The notes beneath the pieces are model-generated. The model was given only the letters and a program-made list of their open reading frames with translations. It had not been told where the DNA came from and did not search any database. From Nissolia schottii (taxonomy: Eukaryota; Streptophyta; Magnoliopsida; Fabales; Fabaceae), in NCBI GenBank assembly GCA_003254905.1, contig QANU01045485.1, forward strand, positions 25,540-89,539: a stretch of 64,000 bases of DNA. The letters run 5' to 3'. The stretch's first letter is position 1. The number at the start of each line of letters is the position of its first letter. Below are positions 11,944 to 23,575 of the stretch, in pieces. The translations under genes and the position numbers were made by a program.

Positions 11944-12930
11944 ATATATAATATAGAACGACTCTAATTAAAGTAGCGATTATATATGAAAGTGAGAGGA
12001 AGAAATCTTAACCATTGAATATTACACAAAATGTAAAATATTAAAATATAAAAATTGTATTGTTTTTTAAGTGATCATGTGACATTTAGATACATTTTAA
12101 TTTTAATCAAAATGTGTTTTGTCAAAATATTTCCAAGCTTCACCGTGAAAAGGATGGGTCATTACACTGCCAATCCTGCTACTCTCAAAGGTCCACCTCA
12201 TATAGAGAACTAAATTTATGGATGCAAACAATCTCTTAAGTCTAGGGATTAGGGGTAACTAGTACATTCCTTTTAAGAGGAATATCCTCATAACTTCCAA
12301 CACCTACTCTATTCAACTTAAACCTAGGCGTTTCACAAAATTTGCACTCAGTTAAAGAAACATCATTTATGTAATATAACATACACTCATTCAAACAACA
12401 ATTGGTCTTGATGAATTGAAAACCAAGTTAAAAACTAGTTTTTTAGTCTTGTAATAATTCATTGGAATATTAGTACCTTGCAAGCACAATTCTTTAATCA
12501 ATGTCATCCGCTCATATTATATGCCACCTTCTTGACAACCAATTGTCAGCAGCACGAAATATCGTAACATAGATAAAGCTCGTAATTTTACCCTTAACTA
12601 AAATAATCCTTATTATTATGAATTTAAATGAGCTTGAAAAGAATTCCTGTATTCTTAATATTATCTTTTTCTGGCCTATTGATCGATTGTTTTGACGTTC
12701 AACAATTGAAAACAAATTGTACGTTCAACAATTGAAAACAAATTGTCTGCATCCCGTTTAAATCTTCAAATATAGTGAAATAGACTTTCCAACCACAAAA
12801 TCATCAGTCTAGTTTCCCACCCATGGAGTAAATTAATTTCTCTGACTTTCATTGATGTATTATTAGGTGTTTATAATTCCCGTATATGGCCAAGAAAGTA
12901 GTTTTAGAAGAGACAAAGGATTGGCATTAG
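11944..12930. other. Gene-free AT-rich stretch with a 26-bp tandem duplication
   Basis: I see no gene. A word starting ACGTTCAACAATTGAAAAC is duplicated head-to-tail at about 12695-12746. The rest is AT-rich intergenic DNA. Confidence 0.5.
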
Positions 12931-12936
12931 GAGGAC

Positions 12937-13203
12937 ATTTTATTGCCATGAAATTCAATTATTTGCTATAAAACAAAGATCTTGTTCCAAAAGATGATGT
13001 ACCAAAAGAAAGTGGTCCTTACTAGGATTGATGTACCCTTCAAACTCATCCTTGGAGAATTATTTGAGCATTATCAATCTATCCAAAAAAAGTGGTCCTA
13101 GCTGGGTGTTGATTAATTTGACCTGACATAGCAGTAGGGGATCAAATTTGTCTCTTGTAACTCAAATATTAACAATCTCTTAAACCCGGGACCAGAAAAT
13201 GAT
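12937..13203. repeat. Second copy of the gene A upstream segment
   Basis: This matches 10561-10870 at high identity but lacks the internal duplicated part seen there and has a short unique insert (about 13018-13040). No dioxygenase coding sequence accompanies it, so it is a promoter-region duplicate only. Confidence 0.7.
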
Positions 13204-13227
13204 TCACATGACTTATTTTAGAGTCAG

Positions 13228-13437
13228 CTACACTTACACAAAAAGATATACATCATACATACACCTTATATTTATATACATAAAGTTTGTGTGTTAATGA
13301 CTGCAATGTTTGTGCACTTAATTAAGTATAATTAATAATATCATCTATAAGTTTATAATGTTTGTGCACTCATGAGAATAAAGTTTGTGCATTATTATGG
13401 TGTATGAATGAGTGTATACAATTAGGTGTACATGTAG
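13228..13437. mobile_element. MITE-like element, family M, copy 3
   Basis: This copy is in the opposite orientation to copies 1 and 2. It begins TACACTTACACAAAAAG and ends GGTGTACATGTAG, with the family words GTTTGTGCACTTAATTAAG and AATAAAGTTTGTGCATTATT inside. Confidence 0.65.
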
Positions 13438-13439
13438 TA

Positions 13440-14190
13440 TTTTTTGCTTATTTTAATAATTCACATGACTTCTTCCTCTCAACACCCTCTCTTGCATTGC
13501 CCTGAGCCCTTACTCTCTGTTACCGACGACTCACCCTCTCATTCCAGGATAATCTTTTCGTGATTCCTCTCTTGAATTCGCAATCCACATTACTAACTTT
13601 TTTATTTTATTTTTCTTCGTTGTCTCTCCCAATTTACACTCCACTATTATTTATTCTTTGTCCAGTTGCCCATTTAAATGTGTGGAACTTGTATCGGTTA
13701 ACAAAATAAATGGGTCAAGTAATTGCTTTGTTCATAGGTCTTCATGTCAAACTCATCAAGTTATGATCGCTGCTAGAGTGATTTTGCACTTATATAGATT
13801 TTAAAACTAAGTTATATGTATACGAGTACGATAAAGTAAATCGTTTGATTGAAATATATAGTATAAAGTTAAACACATACATAATTTGCAAACCATGAAG
13901 GAAACATTTGATCAGAGCATTGATCACCAAATTTTTGTTGAAACATCCTGTAAATATGCATCAACGTAATCAATATTTTTAGAAACTATGTATTAATAAA
14001 TTAAAGAAGGTTGCAAGGATCGATTGAACTTACAATTAATAAGGAAGCATTTCTTCACAATTGAGTAGAACAACCAAGCGAACTACCACCCTTTCTTGTG
14101 CATTCATCCAATATTTCTTTGCTCTGTCAGTTGCGCATCCAAATTGATTGAACATTGAAAATGTCGACTGATTAGACATTGCACCACCAT
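13440..14190. other. Gene-free stretch
   Basis: AT-rich sequence without a supported gene. The last 200 bp probably belong to the downstream end of the CACTA transposase remnant that follows. Confidence 0.4.
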
Positions 14191-14197
14191 CATCATT

Positions 14198-14935
14198 TCA
14201 TCCTACTATAGTTCTATTGCAATTGACATTAGCACCAAAGTAGTACAAACAAAAGTAAGAAGTTTCCTTGGTTGAGAATGCCTCGCATATCAACCCCTCA
14301 ACTTGAGCCATGTTTTTTACTGTTCTTTTGAACACTCCCATGCACCTTTCAAATGGATATATCCACCAATATTGAACCGGACCACACATTTGGCCTTCGT
14401 AAGCTAAGTATACAAGAAAATGCTCCATTACAACAAAAATGTCGGAGGAAACACCCTCTCGAGTGAACAAAGGATAATGGGAATGTTTTGTTCTAAGACT
14501 AGGAGTTCTTCAACGTCAGCAGTTGATGAGCATAAGTTTCTAAAAAACTGGCTCAACTCGCTTAGCAATTTCAACACGCTTTTTGGTGGGTCTCTGAATG
14601 CAATAGGGAGTAGACACTGCATAAACGCATAACAGTTGTGACTCTTCATACCAACCAACTTCCCTTGTGCAATATTGACACGTCGAGCCAAGTTAGATGC
14701 ATAACCTTCATGCATTTTCAGATCTCGTAACAAATGAAACACACTTTGAACTTGCCACTTGTTTAAGGTGTAGCACGCTTTGGGCTCCATGACAACATTC
14801 ATTATATTACCAAAAACATTTTTTTTTCAATATACATAACATCTAGACAGCATTCCAAATTATACTCTTGAACCCTAACAACATTCCCAACTTCAGTAAT
14901 CTTCGAAAAATGTCTAACCCTCATCAAAATCTCAG
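14198..14935 (-). pseudogene. CACTA (En/Spm) TNP2-type transposase C-terminal remnant (DUF4218 region)
   Basis: Minus-strand frames carry the hallmark stretch of plant CACTA TNP2 proteins: MKSHNCYAFMQCLLPIAFR, LSELSQFFRNLCS, LVLEQNIPIILCSLERVFPP, then after a frameshift MEHFLVYLAYEG, GPVQYWWIYPFERCMG and VEGLICEAF. Farther upstream (about 14820-14935) decayed codons match a CLDVMYIEKN-like segment. The frame slips in a T-rich run near 14435, and no complete transposase or CACTA termini are seen. It is an inactive transposon relic. Confidence 0.75.
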
Positions 14936-15639
14936 GGCCAATTAATCAATGACAATGAAGGAACAAATAAATAAAATAATATAGAAAGAATTTGTATGGA
15001 TAAAATCAAATAAAAAATTGAAAACATAAATAAAATATAAACAAAGTCAATAAACAAAGTTATACCATAAAGAAAATAAATCATGTGTATACATGAAGTT
15101 GTGATATATCTGTGATTCATTGATAATGAACATGTTAAAGAAAAACTACCTCATAAGAACTTTCAAAGAAAAATTGATTCTTTGAACTTGTTTAATTTTC
15201 ACCTCATGAGCAAATTCATGTTGATAAAATAATAAGAGAAGAGTAATGGAGAAAGAAGAGAGAGAATAAATTTGGGGAAAATGTTATTGATAATCTCAAT
15301 AGCATATCATACAATGATCCCCAAAAATTTATTCATAGAGTAAAGATGTGATATACAAAATCATATCAAATTTTAATTAACTTAAGTTAATTATAGAACA
15401 CCATTAATAATATTTTCATAACACTTTTGAACTTCGTTAAAGATAATTAGTTAAAATTTGATTTTGGAGAAACGCCATGGCACATAAAACGAAAATTTTG
15501 TGTACCAACGTGACCACCATTGAAAGATGGCTCTAGGAAGTTAAAAAAACTGGATTTTTTACTTGTTTATGGGGCCAAAGGTGTTAAATTCTCATAATAT
15601 GGTGTAGAAGAAAATATTATGGTTGTATGGTTTTTTTAT
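14936..15639. other. Gene-free AT-rich stretch
   Basis: No gene is supported. The last part (about 15480-15639) leads into the palindrome cluster and may be the outer end of a mobile unit carrying the mobile-domain gene. No clean inverted terminus was found. Confidence 0.35.
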
Positions 15640-15861
15640 CTGAAATCTCCACGAACTGTGGAGATTTCAGAGATCCTCTTTTTTTTTTTACTTTTTTTTC
15701 TGAAATCACCACGTACCGTGGAGATTTCAGACTTTATCAATTTTTTTTTATTTTAACAGGCTCTGAAATCTCTACACCTTGTGGAGATTTCAGGGTTTGA
15801 AATTGCCATACCTCGTGGAGATTTCAGAGCCTGAAATTGCCATACCGCGTGGAGATTTCAC
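15640..15861. repeat. Cluster of five 31-bp palindromes (left cluster)
   Basis: Five hairpin-forming units lie at about 15640-15670, 15700-15730, 15763-15793, 15797-15826 and 15831-15861. The first is perfect: arms CTGAAATCTCCAC and GTGGAGATTTCAG around a 5-base spacer. The others have one to four arm mismatches and variable spacers. Poly-T runs separate the first three. The same palindrome occurs at 23576-23606 and 23720-23750 on the other side of the mobile-domain gene. Confidence 0.9.
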
Positions 15862-17067
15862 AGTAGAGTAAAAATATATTTAAATTCGGCCTATAAAAGG
15901 GAAGTGAAGATTCATCTACAAACATATACAAACATATTTGTTCATGGAAAATCTGGGTGCCTAGGTGCCTCTGTAGGGGTATATCTGTTGGGTGCCCTAA
16001 TATTCTGACGGTCACAAAGATCATACCCCTGCGCACCTGTGTTGCTGGTACTTGCTCCATCTTGGTTGCCCCGATGTCCCATCCACCGTATCATGCGTCT
16101 CTGCACTCCGCAAATTCCCCTGGCAAATAGGTTTCCCCTTGGGCCATATCTGCATCGAGCTGGGAGTTGTCGTGGTCATCGTTTGATGCATCCTCATGCA
16201 GCTCATTCAAATCAAAACTTGCCCTAACCCTAGTAACAGAACCTGGTGGCTCAGAAACACCTCTGCGTACTTCCACGTGATCAATATCAACCGATCTTCT
16301 TGGTGAGCGTACGCGTGGCTCACTACATCTTGAAGAAGACCCTACGTGGAAGGATCTTCAACTCAACGAGTGTTGCTCACTGTACATTTCACCAAGAAGA
16401 GGGGATTGAACGGTAGGTCTGTACGGAGGTGGAGTGACTTCAACAGTGAGATCAAGTGGGTATGGAGTCACTGTAACCTCATCATCTGGATCTTGGGGAT
16501 TTGTGTTGATGAGGGGCCAAGGTTAAATGGGTCAAATTCGTCATCGATCTCCAGTAATTGTTGAGCCATTTGTTCGTTCGGAGCAAAGAAACCATCCTAC
16601 GGATGCGGCATGTACATACCGTGCGGTGGCGAAGGATAATATTCTTGCCACACATCAGGTATCTGTTGATGGTCGTAGATTTGTTTTAGAAATCTTTGAC
16701 CGTGAACCAGATACCACTGCCAGTAATGCATGGTTGGTCGGTAATTAACAAGCCTTTCATGTTCCAATGCCTTGCGGTTGGCCCACATCAGGATCCAAGA
16801 ATGATGTCTTTGCACCCAGTTAATAGTCAGCAACGACTGTGGATTTCCCCTCAAATCAGCATTATGCGAATGACCCAGGATATTGCAACTAGGTCCAGAA
16901 GGGACCTTCTGAACGAACCCAAATTGTCGGAGCACGTGATCAGCTGCATGCCACTCAACAATCTCAAAACATATTAATGGGCATACCACTGACCACGTAC
17001 CCCATTTATTCTTCACTTCCTCAGGTATGATTGCAGCAATCTGGGATGACGATATGGTTGCCATATA

Positions 17068-20000
17068 AACTGTGTAACACCCTAGCTAACTGCATACCCT
17101 CGAGTAGTACGCAAAGCTCACTAGGTTGTTATTCACTTAGTGGGAATACTTATAGTCCCTTATTACTTTTTTTTTTTTTGAAAATACTTGGTTATAGAAA
17201 ATATGGACCAATTTAAAACTTTGTTACTGAGTGCTTATTTACGAAATATGAGCCATGTGTGAATCAAAGTATATATATATAAGACAACCGATAGAGCTAA
17301 AGGCTTACAACCAATAGTAGTTCATAGCATAATTATTTACCTAAGCAAGTACCTGGTCCTTCACAGATAAGTACAACCAATCATATAATATTATAATAAA
17401 GTATATATACATGTGATAATTATCCATACACATAATAAACATTCATCCATCGCATAACCAGCTAAGCATGTCTTCATAGCCTTGAAGATCTATCCGTCCG
17501 TCATCGGTAGCTTGTCCTCTGTTCTTTCCTGATCCTCTTGGTGCTCCTCATAGCTCACGTCTACCCCTGGAAGTANNNNNNNNNNNNNNNNNNNNNNNNN
17601 NNNNNNNNNNNNNNNNNNNNNNNNNNNNNNNNTCTTACGCATACCGGCTTGCCCGGGTTAGCGTCTACTAGGTGGGGATGGCTTCTGGCTACGCCTCCTT
17701 CACCAACCCACCACTCATCAGAGTTGTCCCTGAGCCAGAGCGGCCGACCGTTATAGCTCAAGGTTTTGTCCTCCCCGACCAGAGCAGCCAACCGTTATAG
17801 CCGGGGAAAAGCGTCTTTTCATCTAGTCCTTCGCTCATGTAGCCGTGGCCAAACGACTACAACCACTTCTGTTCCCAACTTGACTGACGACCCAGCTGCG
17901 CTCACACCAGAGTGGTTGCTAACCACCGATGGGGTCTAGGTCCATCGCCACCAATCAAGCGGGCTAACCTCCACTAGGTAGGAGGCGGGGGCTGGCCCTT
18001 GCGACCCAACCAAGCATTGGACTCATACATCATCATCTCATAACTTTAGGTGTGACATCACCCTTTCTCATTCTTCCTCACTTTCTTTCTTTTCATTTTG
18101 TTCTTCCGAGCCAGGCGTGAACTCCTGGTCCTCGTTCTCATTCATCTTTTCTTTCTTTCTTTTCATTCCTCATCATTAACCAATCCACCCCTTTGTGGGG
18201 ACTGGTGAGGGGCGTTTCAGCCAAGAGAGATGCATCCTATCATATAGCTATATACTTGTTCCCTAAGGTTCAATTATGCTCTTTAAACTTTACGTGATTA
18301 ACCTCTAGTTCTCATGATGCATGATAGCATAATCATTCCTAGCATACATATTCTACATGCAATGTTCCACATACATCATCATACAAATATATCATGCCCT
18401 TGTCATAAACTTACCTCATAACACATCACACATCATCCTACATCATCATAAACATAACTCATTCATTCATCATACACATAATACGCATTATCATCTTTTA
18501 CCCGAAAAACCTGTCTTTCGTTAGAACTTTTAACCAATCATTGACCGATGGACTCAAAACTTGACCCTCAAGTTTTTCATAGTTCTAAACCCACTTTTTA
18601 TGAAAACAAACCCAGATTTTTAATTTCCTTACCCGAAATTACAGTTATGCCCCCATAAGCCCAAAATGTCATTTTTGTCCGAAAAACCGATTTTTCTTTG
18701 GAATTTTATTCCTCCATAACCCAATGGACTCAAGACTTGACCCTAAGGTTTTTAATACCTCTGAACCCATTTTTCATGATAGTAAACCCAGAGTTTTAAC
18801 CAAACACCCCGAAATTACAGATTTGCTCTTTTTGATCAAAATGCTATTTTTGCCCATCAAAACCGATTTCCTTCAAAATTTTAGTTAACCACACTCCAAT
18901 GGACCCAAGTCTTGACCCCAAGGTTTTTGATATCTCTGAACCCATTTTTCATGAAAAGAAACCCAGATTTTCACTCTAAATACCCGAAATAACAGAAATG
19001 ACGATTTTACCCTTTTTATGCCAAAAACCCCATTTTTGCTCTATGTCTGTCACCTTTTCTCAAAACTCTTCCATGTACAACACTAAAACATTTTCCACAT
19101 ATTCCAGCCTTTATAAATCACTTATTATCATCTTCAAATCACATTCATCTAAAACAAATCATTAATAATGCAAGAAAAATTCATTTTTAAGCCTAAAACA
19201 CATATTATGTGCATTTTCTCATAAATCACATAAACATGCAAAAAGGCGTAGAACCATCAAGGAATGGTTTAGTGAGTTTACCCACAAATCTTAACAATCA
19301 AAAATATATTTATCCTAATCAAATCATTAGCAACACATGCAAGTTCATTTCATGGCATAAAACACATAAACATAAACACACATAACACACATAATCATCC
19401 ACAAGCTCAAGAGCATTAGGGAGTGAGTAAAAGCCTAAGTTACCCACCTGTTGAGTGTTGGTTTGATGTGGTGTAGCGAGCTTGGGTTGAAGTCCAAGAA
19501 GCTTTGTTGCTCCAAAGCTTGAGATCCTCTCCTTTTTCAAGTTGAATATTTTGAGAAAATATGAAGGATGATGATGTTTATTTTCCTTGATGGTGAGTGA
19601 AGTAGAATAAGTGAAAATGTGAGGAAACTTGGCTATGAGATTCGGTTTTTGGCTAGGGGAAATGGTGGAAGAATGCTTGATCTCTTGGTGCTTATGGTGG
19701 TGTGCTTGAAGCTTAGTTTGATGTGTATTTTTGGGAGGATGAAGAAGATGAAATGCTCTTGTAAAATGGGGGAGGAGGTTCGGTCATGGAGGGCTGAATG
19801 TGAGGGAGAATTGATTTATTTTTGGAATAAATAAAATGTGGTGAATAGTGTAAGGTATGGGCTTAGGTATGGGTGGTAATTAATGAAAGTATGGTGATGA
19901 GATGCTTGTAGGCTTAATTTGGGGGATATTTTTGACCAAAATTTCCCTCAAAACCGTGCAGCCCTTCTCTTTGTTGCTGGGGAGATTTTATTTTCTCCCG

Positions 20001-20538
20001 GTCCCGGTTCGCTCGTGTTTTATCGCTCGCAGTCTCGGTGCGTCGCGCACGGTCGTCCGAAAAATATTCCGTTTGAACCGTCGCGATCATCTAATTCCCA
20101 CCTACCTAAGGGTATTAATATTTAAAGGTGTTTGTGAATTTCTCTCCGGGAGATTATTTTCACGAACACCATTTTGCGTGCCAAATTTCATCAGCGAACA
20201 ACGGCTGTTCGGTTGTCCGCCGAACTTTCTACCGTGACACGTCCTATTTCCTAGGGATATTTTACCTAATAATTTCCCTTATTAATTCTCTAATCATGAT
20301 TAGAAAATTAATTAAATATTTATGTTTACGGTTATTTCCCGATTGGTCCGGAAATCGGCTTAAGGCTCTGAAAAATTCGCCGGTCACGAAACCTTAACTT
20401 TGACTGCTATTTTTATGGGTTAAAGGTGATTCTTATGAATTAAAGGTAAAAATTTAATTTTCTTACCTCCCTAATTAACCTATAATTATTTATTAAGCTG
20501 ATTATCCGTACAGTGAAAAAGCGGGATGTTACAAACTG
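17068..20538 (-). mobile_element. Solo LTR, 3461 bp, with 5-bp target duplication AACTG
   Basis: The element proper is 17073-20533. On the minus strand it starts TGTAACATCCCGCTTTTTC and ends AGCTAGGGTGTTACA, with TG...CA ends. It is flanked by AACTG at 17068-17072 and 20534-20538. It has no polyprotein and no second LTR. Internal tandem repeats of about 180 bp, three copies, lie at about 18495-19035 around the words ACTTGACCCTMARGTTTTT and CCCGAAATTACAG. The same LTR family occurs at 33786-36547. Frames inside it (for example 19902-20397) have no domain. A 57-base N gap is at 17576-17632. Confidence 0.88.
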
Positions 20539-20918
20539 CACACAAAAAACAATAATGCAAACGTGGATATTAGGGAAAAAACAATAATGCAAACGTGAAT
20601 TTTAGGGTTTAGGTCTATATTTATGTTTACGGTTATTTCCCGATTGGTCCGAAAATCGGCTTAAGGCTCTGAAAAATTCGCCGGTCACGAAACCTTAACT
20701 TTGACTGCTATTTTTATGGGTTAAAGGTGATTCTTATGAATTAAAGGTAAAAATTTAATTTTCTTACCTCCCTAATTAACCTATAATTATTTATTACGCT
20801 GATTATCCGTACAGTGAAAAAGCGGGATGTTACAAACTGCACACAAAAAACAATAATGCAAACGTGGATATTAGGGAAAAAACAATAATGCAAACGTGAA
20901 TTTTAGGGTTTAGGTCTA
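20317..20918. repeat. 301-bp near-perfect tandem duplication
   Basis: Units 20317-20617 and 20618-20918 lie head to tail and differ at about two positions seen by eye. Each holds the first roughly 217 bp of the solo LTR, the AACTG target copy and about 80 bp of intron 3 of the mobile-domain gene. The duplication is therefore younger than the LTR insertion. Confidence 0.9.
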
Positions 20919-21835
20919 TACCTGGTCTGGGGTCATATTGTCTATTGCTATTCTACATTCTTTTACCGTAGTGTTATGTACATTAGGAATGTACTCATGA
21001 TCAGCCCACCTGCGATAATCAAAATAAATCAAGTTAACAACAATGATCAAAATAAGTGGTTCAGATAAACTAAAGCCTAATATTGAAAGTGTCAAATAAA
21101 TAACCAACTACCTTGCCGCAAGGGGAAACTGGAAGAGGTTTGGTGAAAGTTGAGGTAATCGGTAAAATGCCCATACTTGTAGCAGCACCATGCAACCACT
21201 TATACCTTTGCAGTTTGCGCGCGAAGCGCGACACAATGCTCTCTGAAGCATGGCTGAACCCCAACTATACCTTCCTAGGCCACCCAAATCTCTCAATATG
21301 GCTAGGTACTTGGAGTGGATCCAAGTACCATGCTTATCGCCGAACAATAAATCATCGAAAAGACGTAGAATATACCCGCGCGCATGCCAAGTCAGTATTT
21401 GTTGCATGTTGTACGGGTCAAGTGAGAGATCGCGGATATCAGTGAAAAAATGGTTATGGAGCCAAACCGAATTAATGAACGATCTGTCTATATCTTCGGG
21501 GCCCGGTGTTACCCCAAGAAGTTCTTGGCATAGGTCCATAAGAGCTGGTCCCATGAACACAATTTTTGGGGCGGTAACGGGCTCACCTTCTGACCCAACC
21601 CCAAGGATCATGTTCATATCCTCCAACGTTATTGCACATTCTCCATGTGGCAGATGAAAAGTGTGGGTCTCCGGCCTCCACCTCTCTACAAGAGCAGAAA
21701 TTAGTCCTTGGTTTACTCCAACGTGGGGTAACAAGGACACCTGTAGTAAACCGGCGCTTTGAAGATACGGATGTATGAGGATGTTCGGTGGCTCAACAAA
21801 CCCGTGCCTAGTCCGCAACCGCCTCACAATCTATA

Positions 21836-22885
21836 AAAAATAAAAATGAAAATAAATTTTATAACAATAATGTATGTTTTATAATAATAATAATTATAAT
21901 AATAACGAAAATAAAAATAATAACAATAATGTATATTATTATAATAACTAATAATAATAATAGTTATAATTATAATAATAAATTTTATTCTTCTTCCTCT
22001 TAGCACCACCACCACCACTAATACTAATAATAATAATAATAATAATAAACGAAAATACAAATAAATAATAATAATAATAATAATAAAAACAAAAGTAAAA
22101 ATAATAACAATAATGTATGTTATTATAATAATAATAATAATAATAATAAAAATAATAAATTTTAAGGGTTAGGGTTAGGGTTAGGGCTAGGGTTTAGGGT
22201 TATGGTTAGGGTTAGGGTTAGGGTTTAGGGTTATGGTTAGGGTTAGGGCTAGGGCTAGGGTTTAGGGTTATGGTTAGGGTTAGGGTTAGGGTTTATGGTT
22301 AGGGTTTAGGTTTAATTTTTAGGGTTTAGGTTTAGTGTTTAATAATAAAAAAGAAAATAAAAATAATAACAATAATGTATATTATTATAATAACTAATAA
22401 TAATAATAATAGTAATAATAATAATAATAATAAATTTTATTCTTCTTCTTCTTAGCACCACCACCACCACTAATACTAATAAAAAAAATAATAATAATAA
22501 TAATAATAAACAAAAATACAAATAAATAATAATAATAATAATAAAAACAAAAGTAAAAATAATAACAATAATGTATGTTATTATAATAATAATAATAATA
22601 AAAATAATAATAATAATAAATTTTAAGTGTTAGGGTTAGGGTTAGTAATATTATTATAATAACTAATAATAATAATAAAAAAAATTTATTCTTCTTCTCC
22701 TTAGCACCACCACCACCACTAATACTAATAATAATAATAATAATAAAAACGAAAATAAAAATAATAACAATAATGTATGTTATTATAATAACTAATAACA
22801 CTACTAATAATAACAATAATGATAATAGCGGTAATAAGAATAAAATAAGTATGCTAATAACAGTAACAATAAGATAAATATAAAC
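21836..22885. repeat. (ATT)n microsatellites and telomere-like repeats in intron 1 of the mobile-domain gene
   Basis: Long runs of ATA/TAA trinucleotides fill the intron. A block around 22165-22340 is made of TTAGGG and TTTAGGG words with variants such as GGGTTATGG. A composite module (ATT repeats plus the word TAGCACCACCACCACCACTAATAC) occurs three times at about 21990, 22455 and 22704. Frames predicted here are translated microsatellite, not genes. Confidence 0.9.
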
Positions 22886-22957
22886 CTGATTATCCTGCTG
22901 TATGTTCGTGGAGATGTGTAACAATGGATTCATAGTATCATCTTGCCCTCTCACCAT

Positions 22958-23575
22958 CTTGACTATATTTTTTCACAAGCCTACAGATAAAGAGTTTACC
23001 GTATCACTGTTACAACTTGTTTGAAAGGAAAAAAATATTAATTTAACTAATAAAAATTAGTTCAAACTACTACAATGAAAACCAAAAAAAAAACCAAAAT
23101 TTATCATATTATATATCTTTAACAAAATAAACCAAAATTGATTGCTATTTTTTTAAAAAAGATGGTCGTAAAAAAAAAAGAATCATGTCATTATAATTAA
23201 TTTTTAATTATTTAAAAATGGAAAAAATGACAGATATTTCCATATGCATTTAAATTACCATATAACTAAAAACCAAAAATAAAAACTAAAAAATAAATAA
23301 TAAAAGGCAACAATAAAAAAAAAAACTTACCACTTAAAATTAAGGAGGTCTGATGGGGAATTTTTATAGAAGAAACAATATATATAAAATTGGTGGGGAT
23401 GGAGTGCAGTGAGGAAGAAGAGCTTCACAAGAAGTGAGGGAAGGGAAGAAGAGCAAAAAAAATGAGAAGGGAAGGAAGAAGAGGGGGATTCGGTCATCAA
23501 AGGGAAGGAAGGAGGGGGAGTTAAAATAGTTAAAATGCATGGGGAAGGAGGACTGCGGTGGTGGGCCACCCACCT
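22958..23575. other. Upstream flank of the mobile-domain gene, no gene
   Basis: This is AT-rich sequence up to about 23330, then a G/A-rich stretch (23340-23530). If the mobile-domain gene is transcribed, its promoter should lie here. No clear TATA box was singled out. Confidence 0.35.

Larger units (their letters stand above)
16021..22957 (-). pseudogene. Plant mobile domain (MAIN-like) gene, interrupted
   Basis: Four exons on the minus strand join in phase. They are 22957-22886 (MVRGQDDTMNPLLHISTN...), 21830-21112 (RTRHGFVEPPN, LPHGECAITLEDMNMILGV), 21009-20922 (RWADHEYIPN ... NMTPDQ) and from 17069 (FIWQPYRHP ...). The exon 4 text CPLICFEIVEWHAADHVLRQF and ILMWANRK is diagnostic of the plant mobile domain family, related to MAIN/MAIL1 and often annotated as PP7 long form. 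Family members act in the nucleus on gene and transposon silencing, and many ride on transposons. Exon 4 is damaged: one base is missing near 17043-17045, a TAG stop lies at 16597-16599, and another frame change comes near 16490. Intron 3 holds a solo LTR and intron 1 a microsatellite mass. The C-terminal tail to about 16021 is poorly conserved. Confidence 0.8.

Noticed and set aside
15640-15861. A CRISPR-like array
   Set aside because: Units are palindromes with variable arms and irregular poly-T spacing in a plant nuclear context. There are no unique spacers of constant length and no cas genes.
19902-20397. Overlapping plus-strand frames of 68-111 codons
   Set aside because: They lie inside the solo LTR near its terminus and have no recognisable domain.
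22165-22340. Telomeric DNA or a chromosome end
   Set aside because: The TTAGGG/TTTAGGG words are degenerate, short and internal to an intron with gene sequence on both sides. They are an interstitial repeat.
22394-22957. A 187-codon minus-strand frame
   Set aside because: Its first 24 codons are real exon 1 of the mobile-domain gene. The rest is translated ATT microsatellite after a clear splice donor at 22885.
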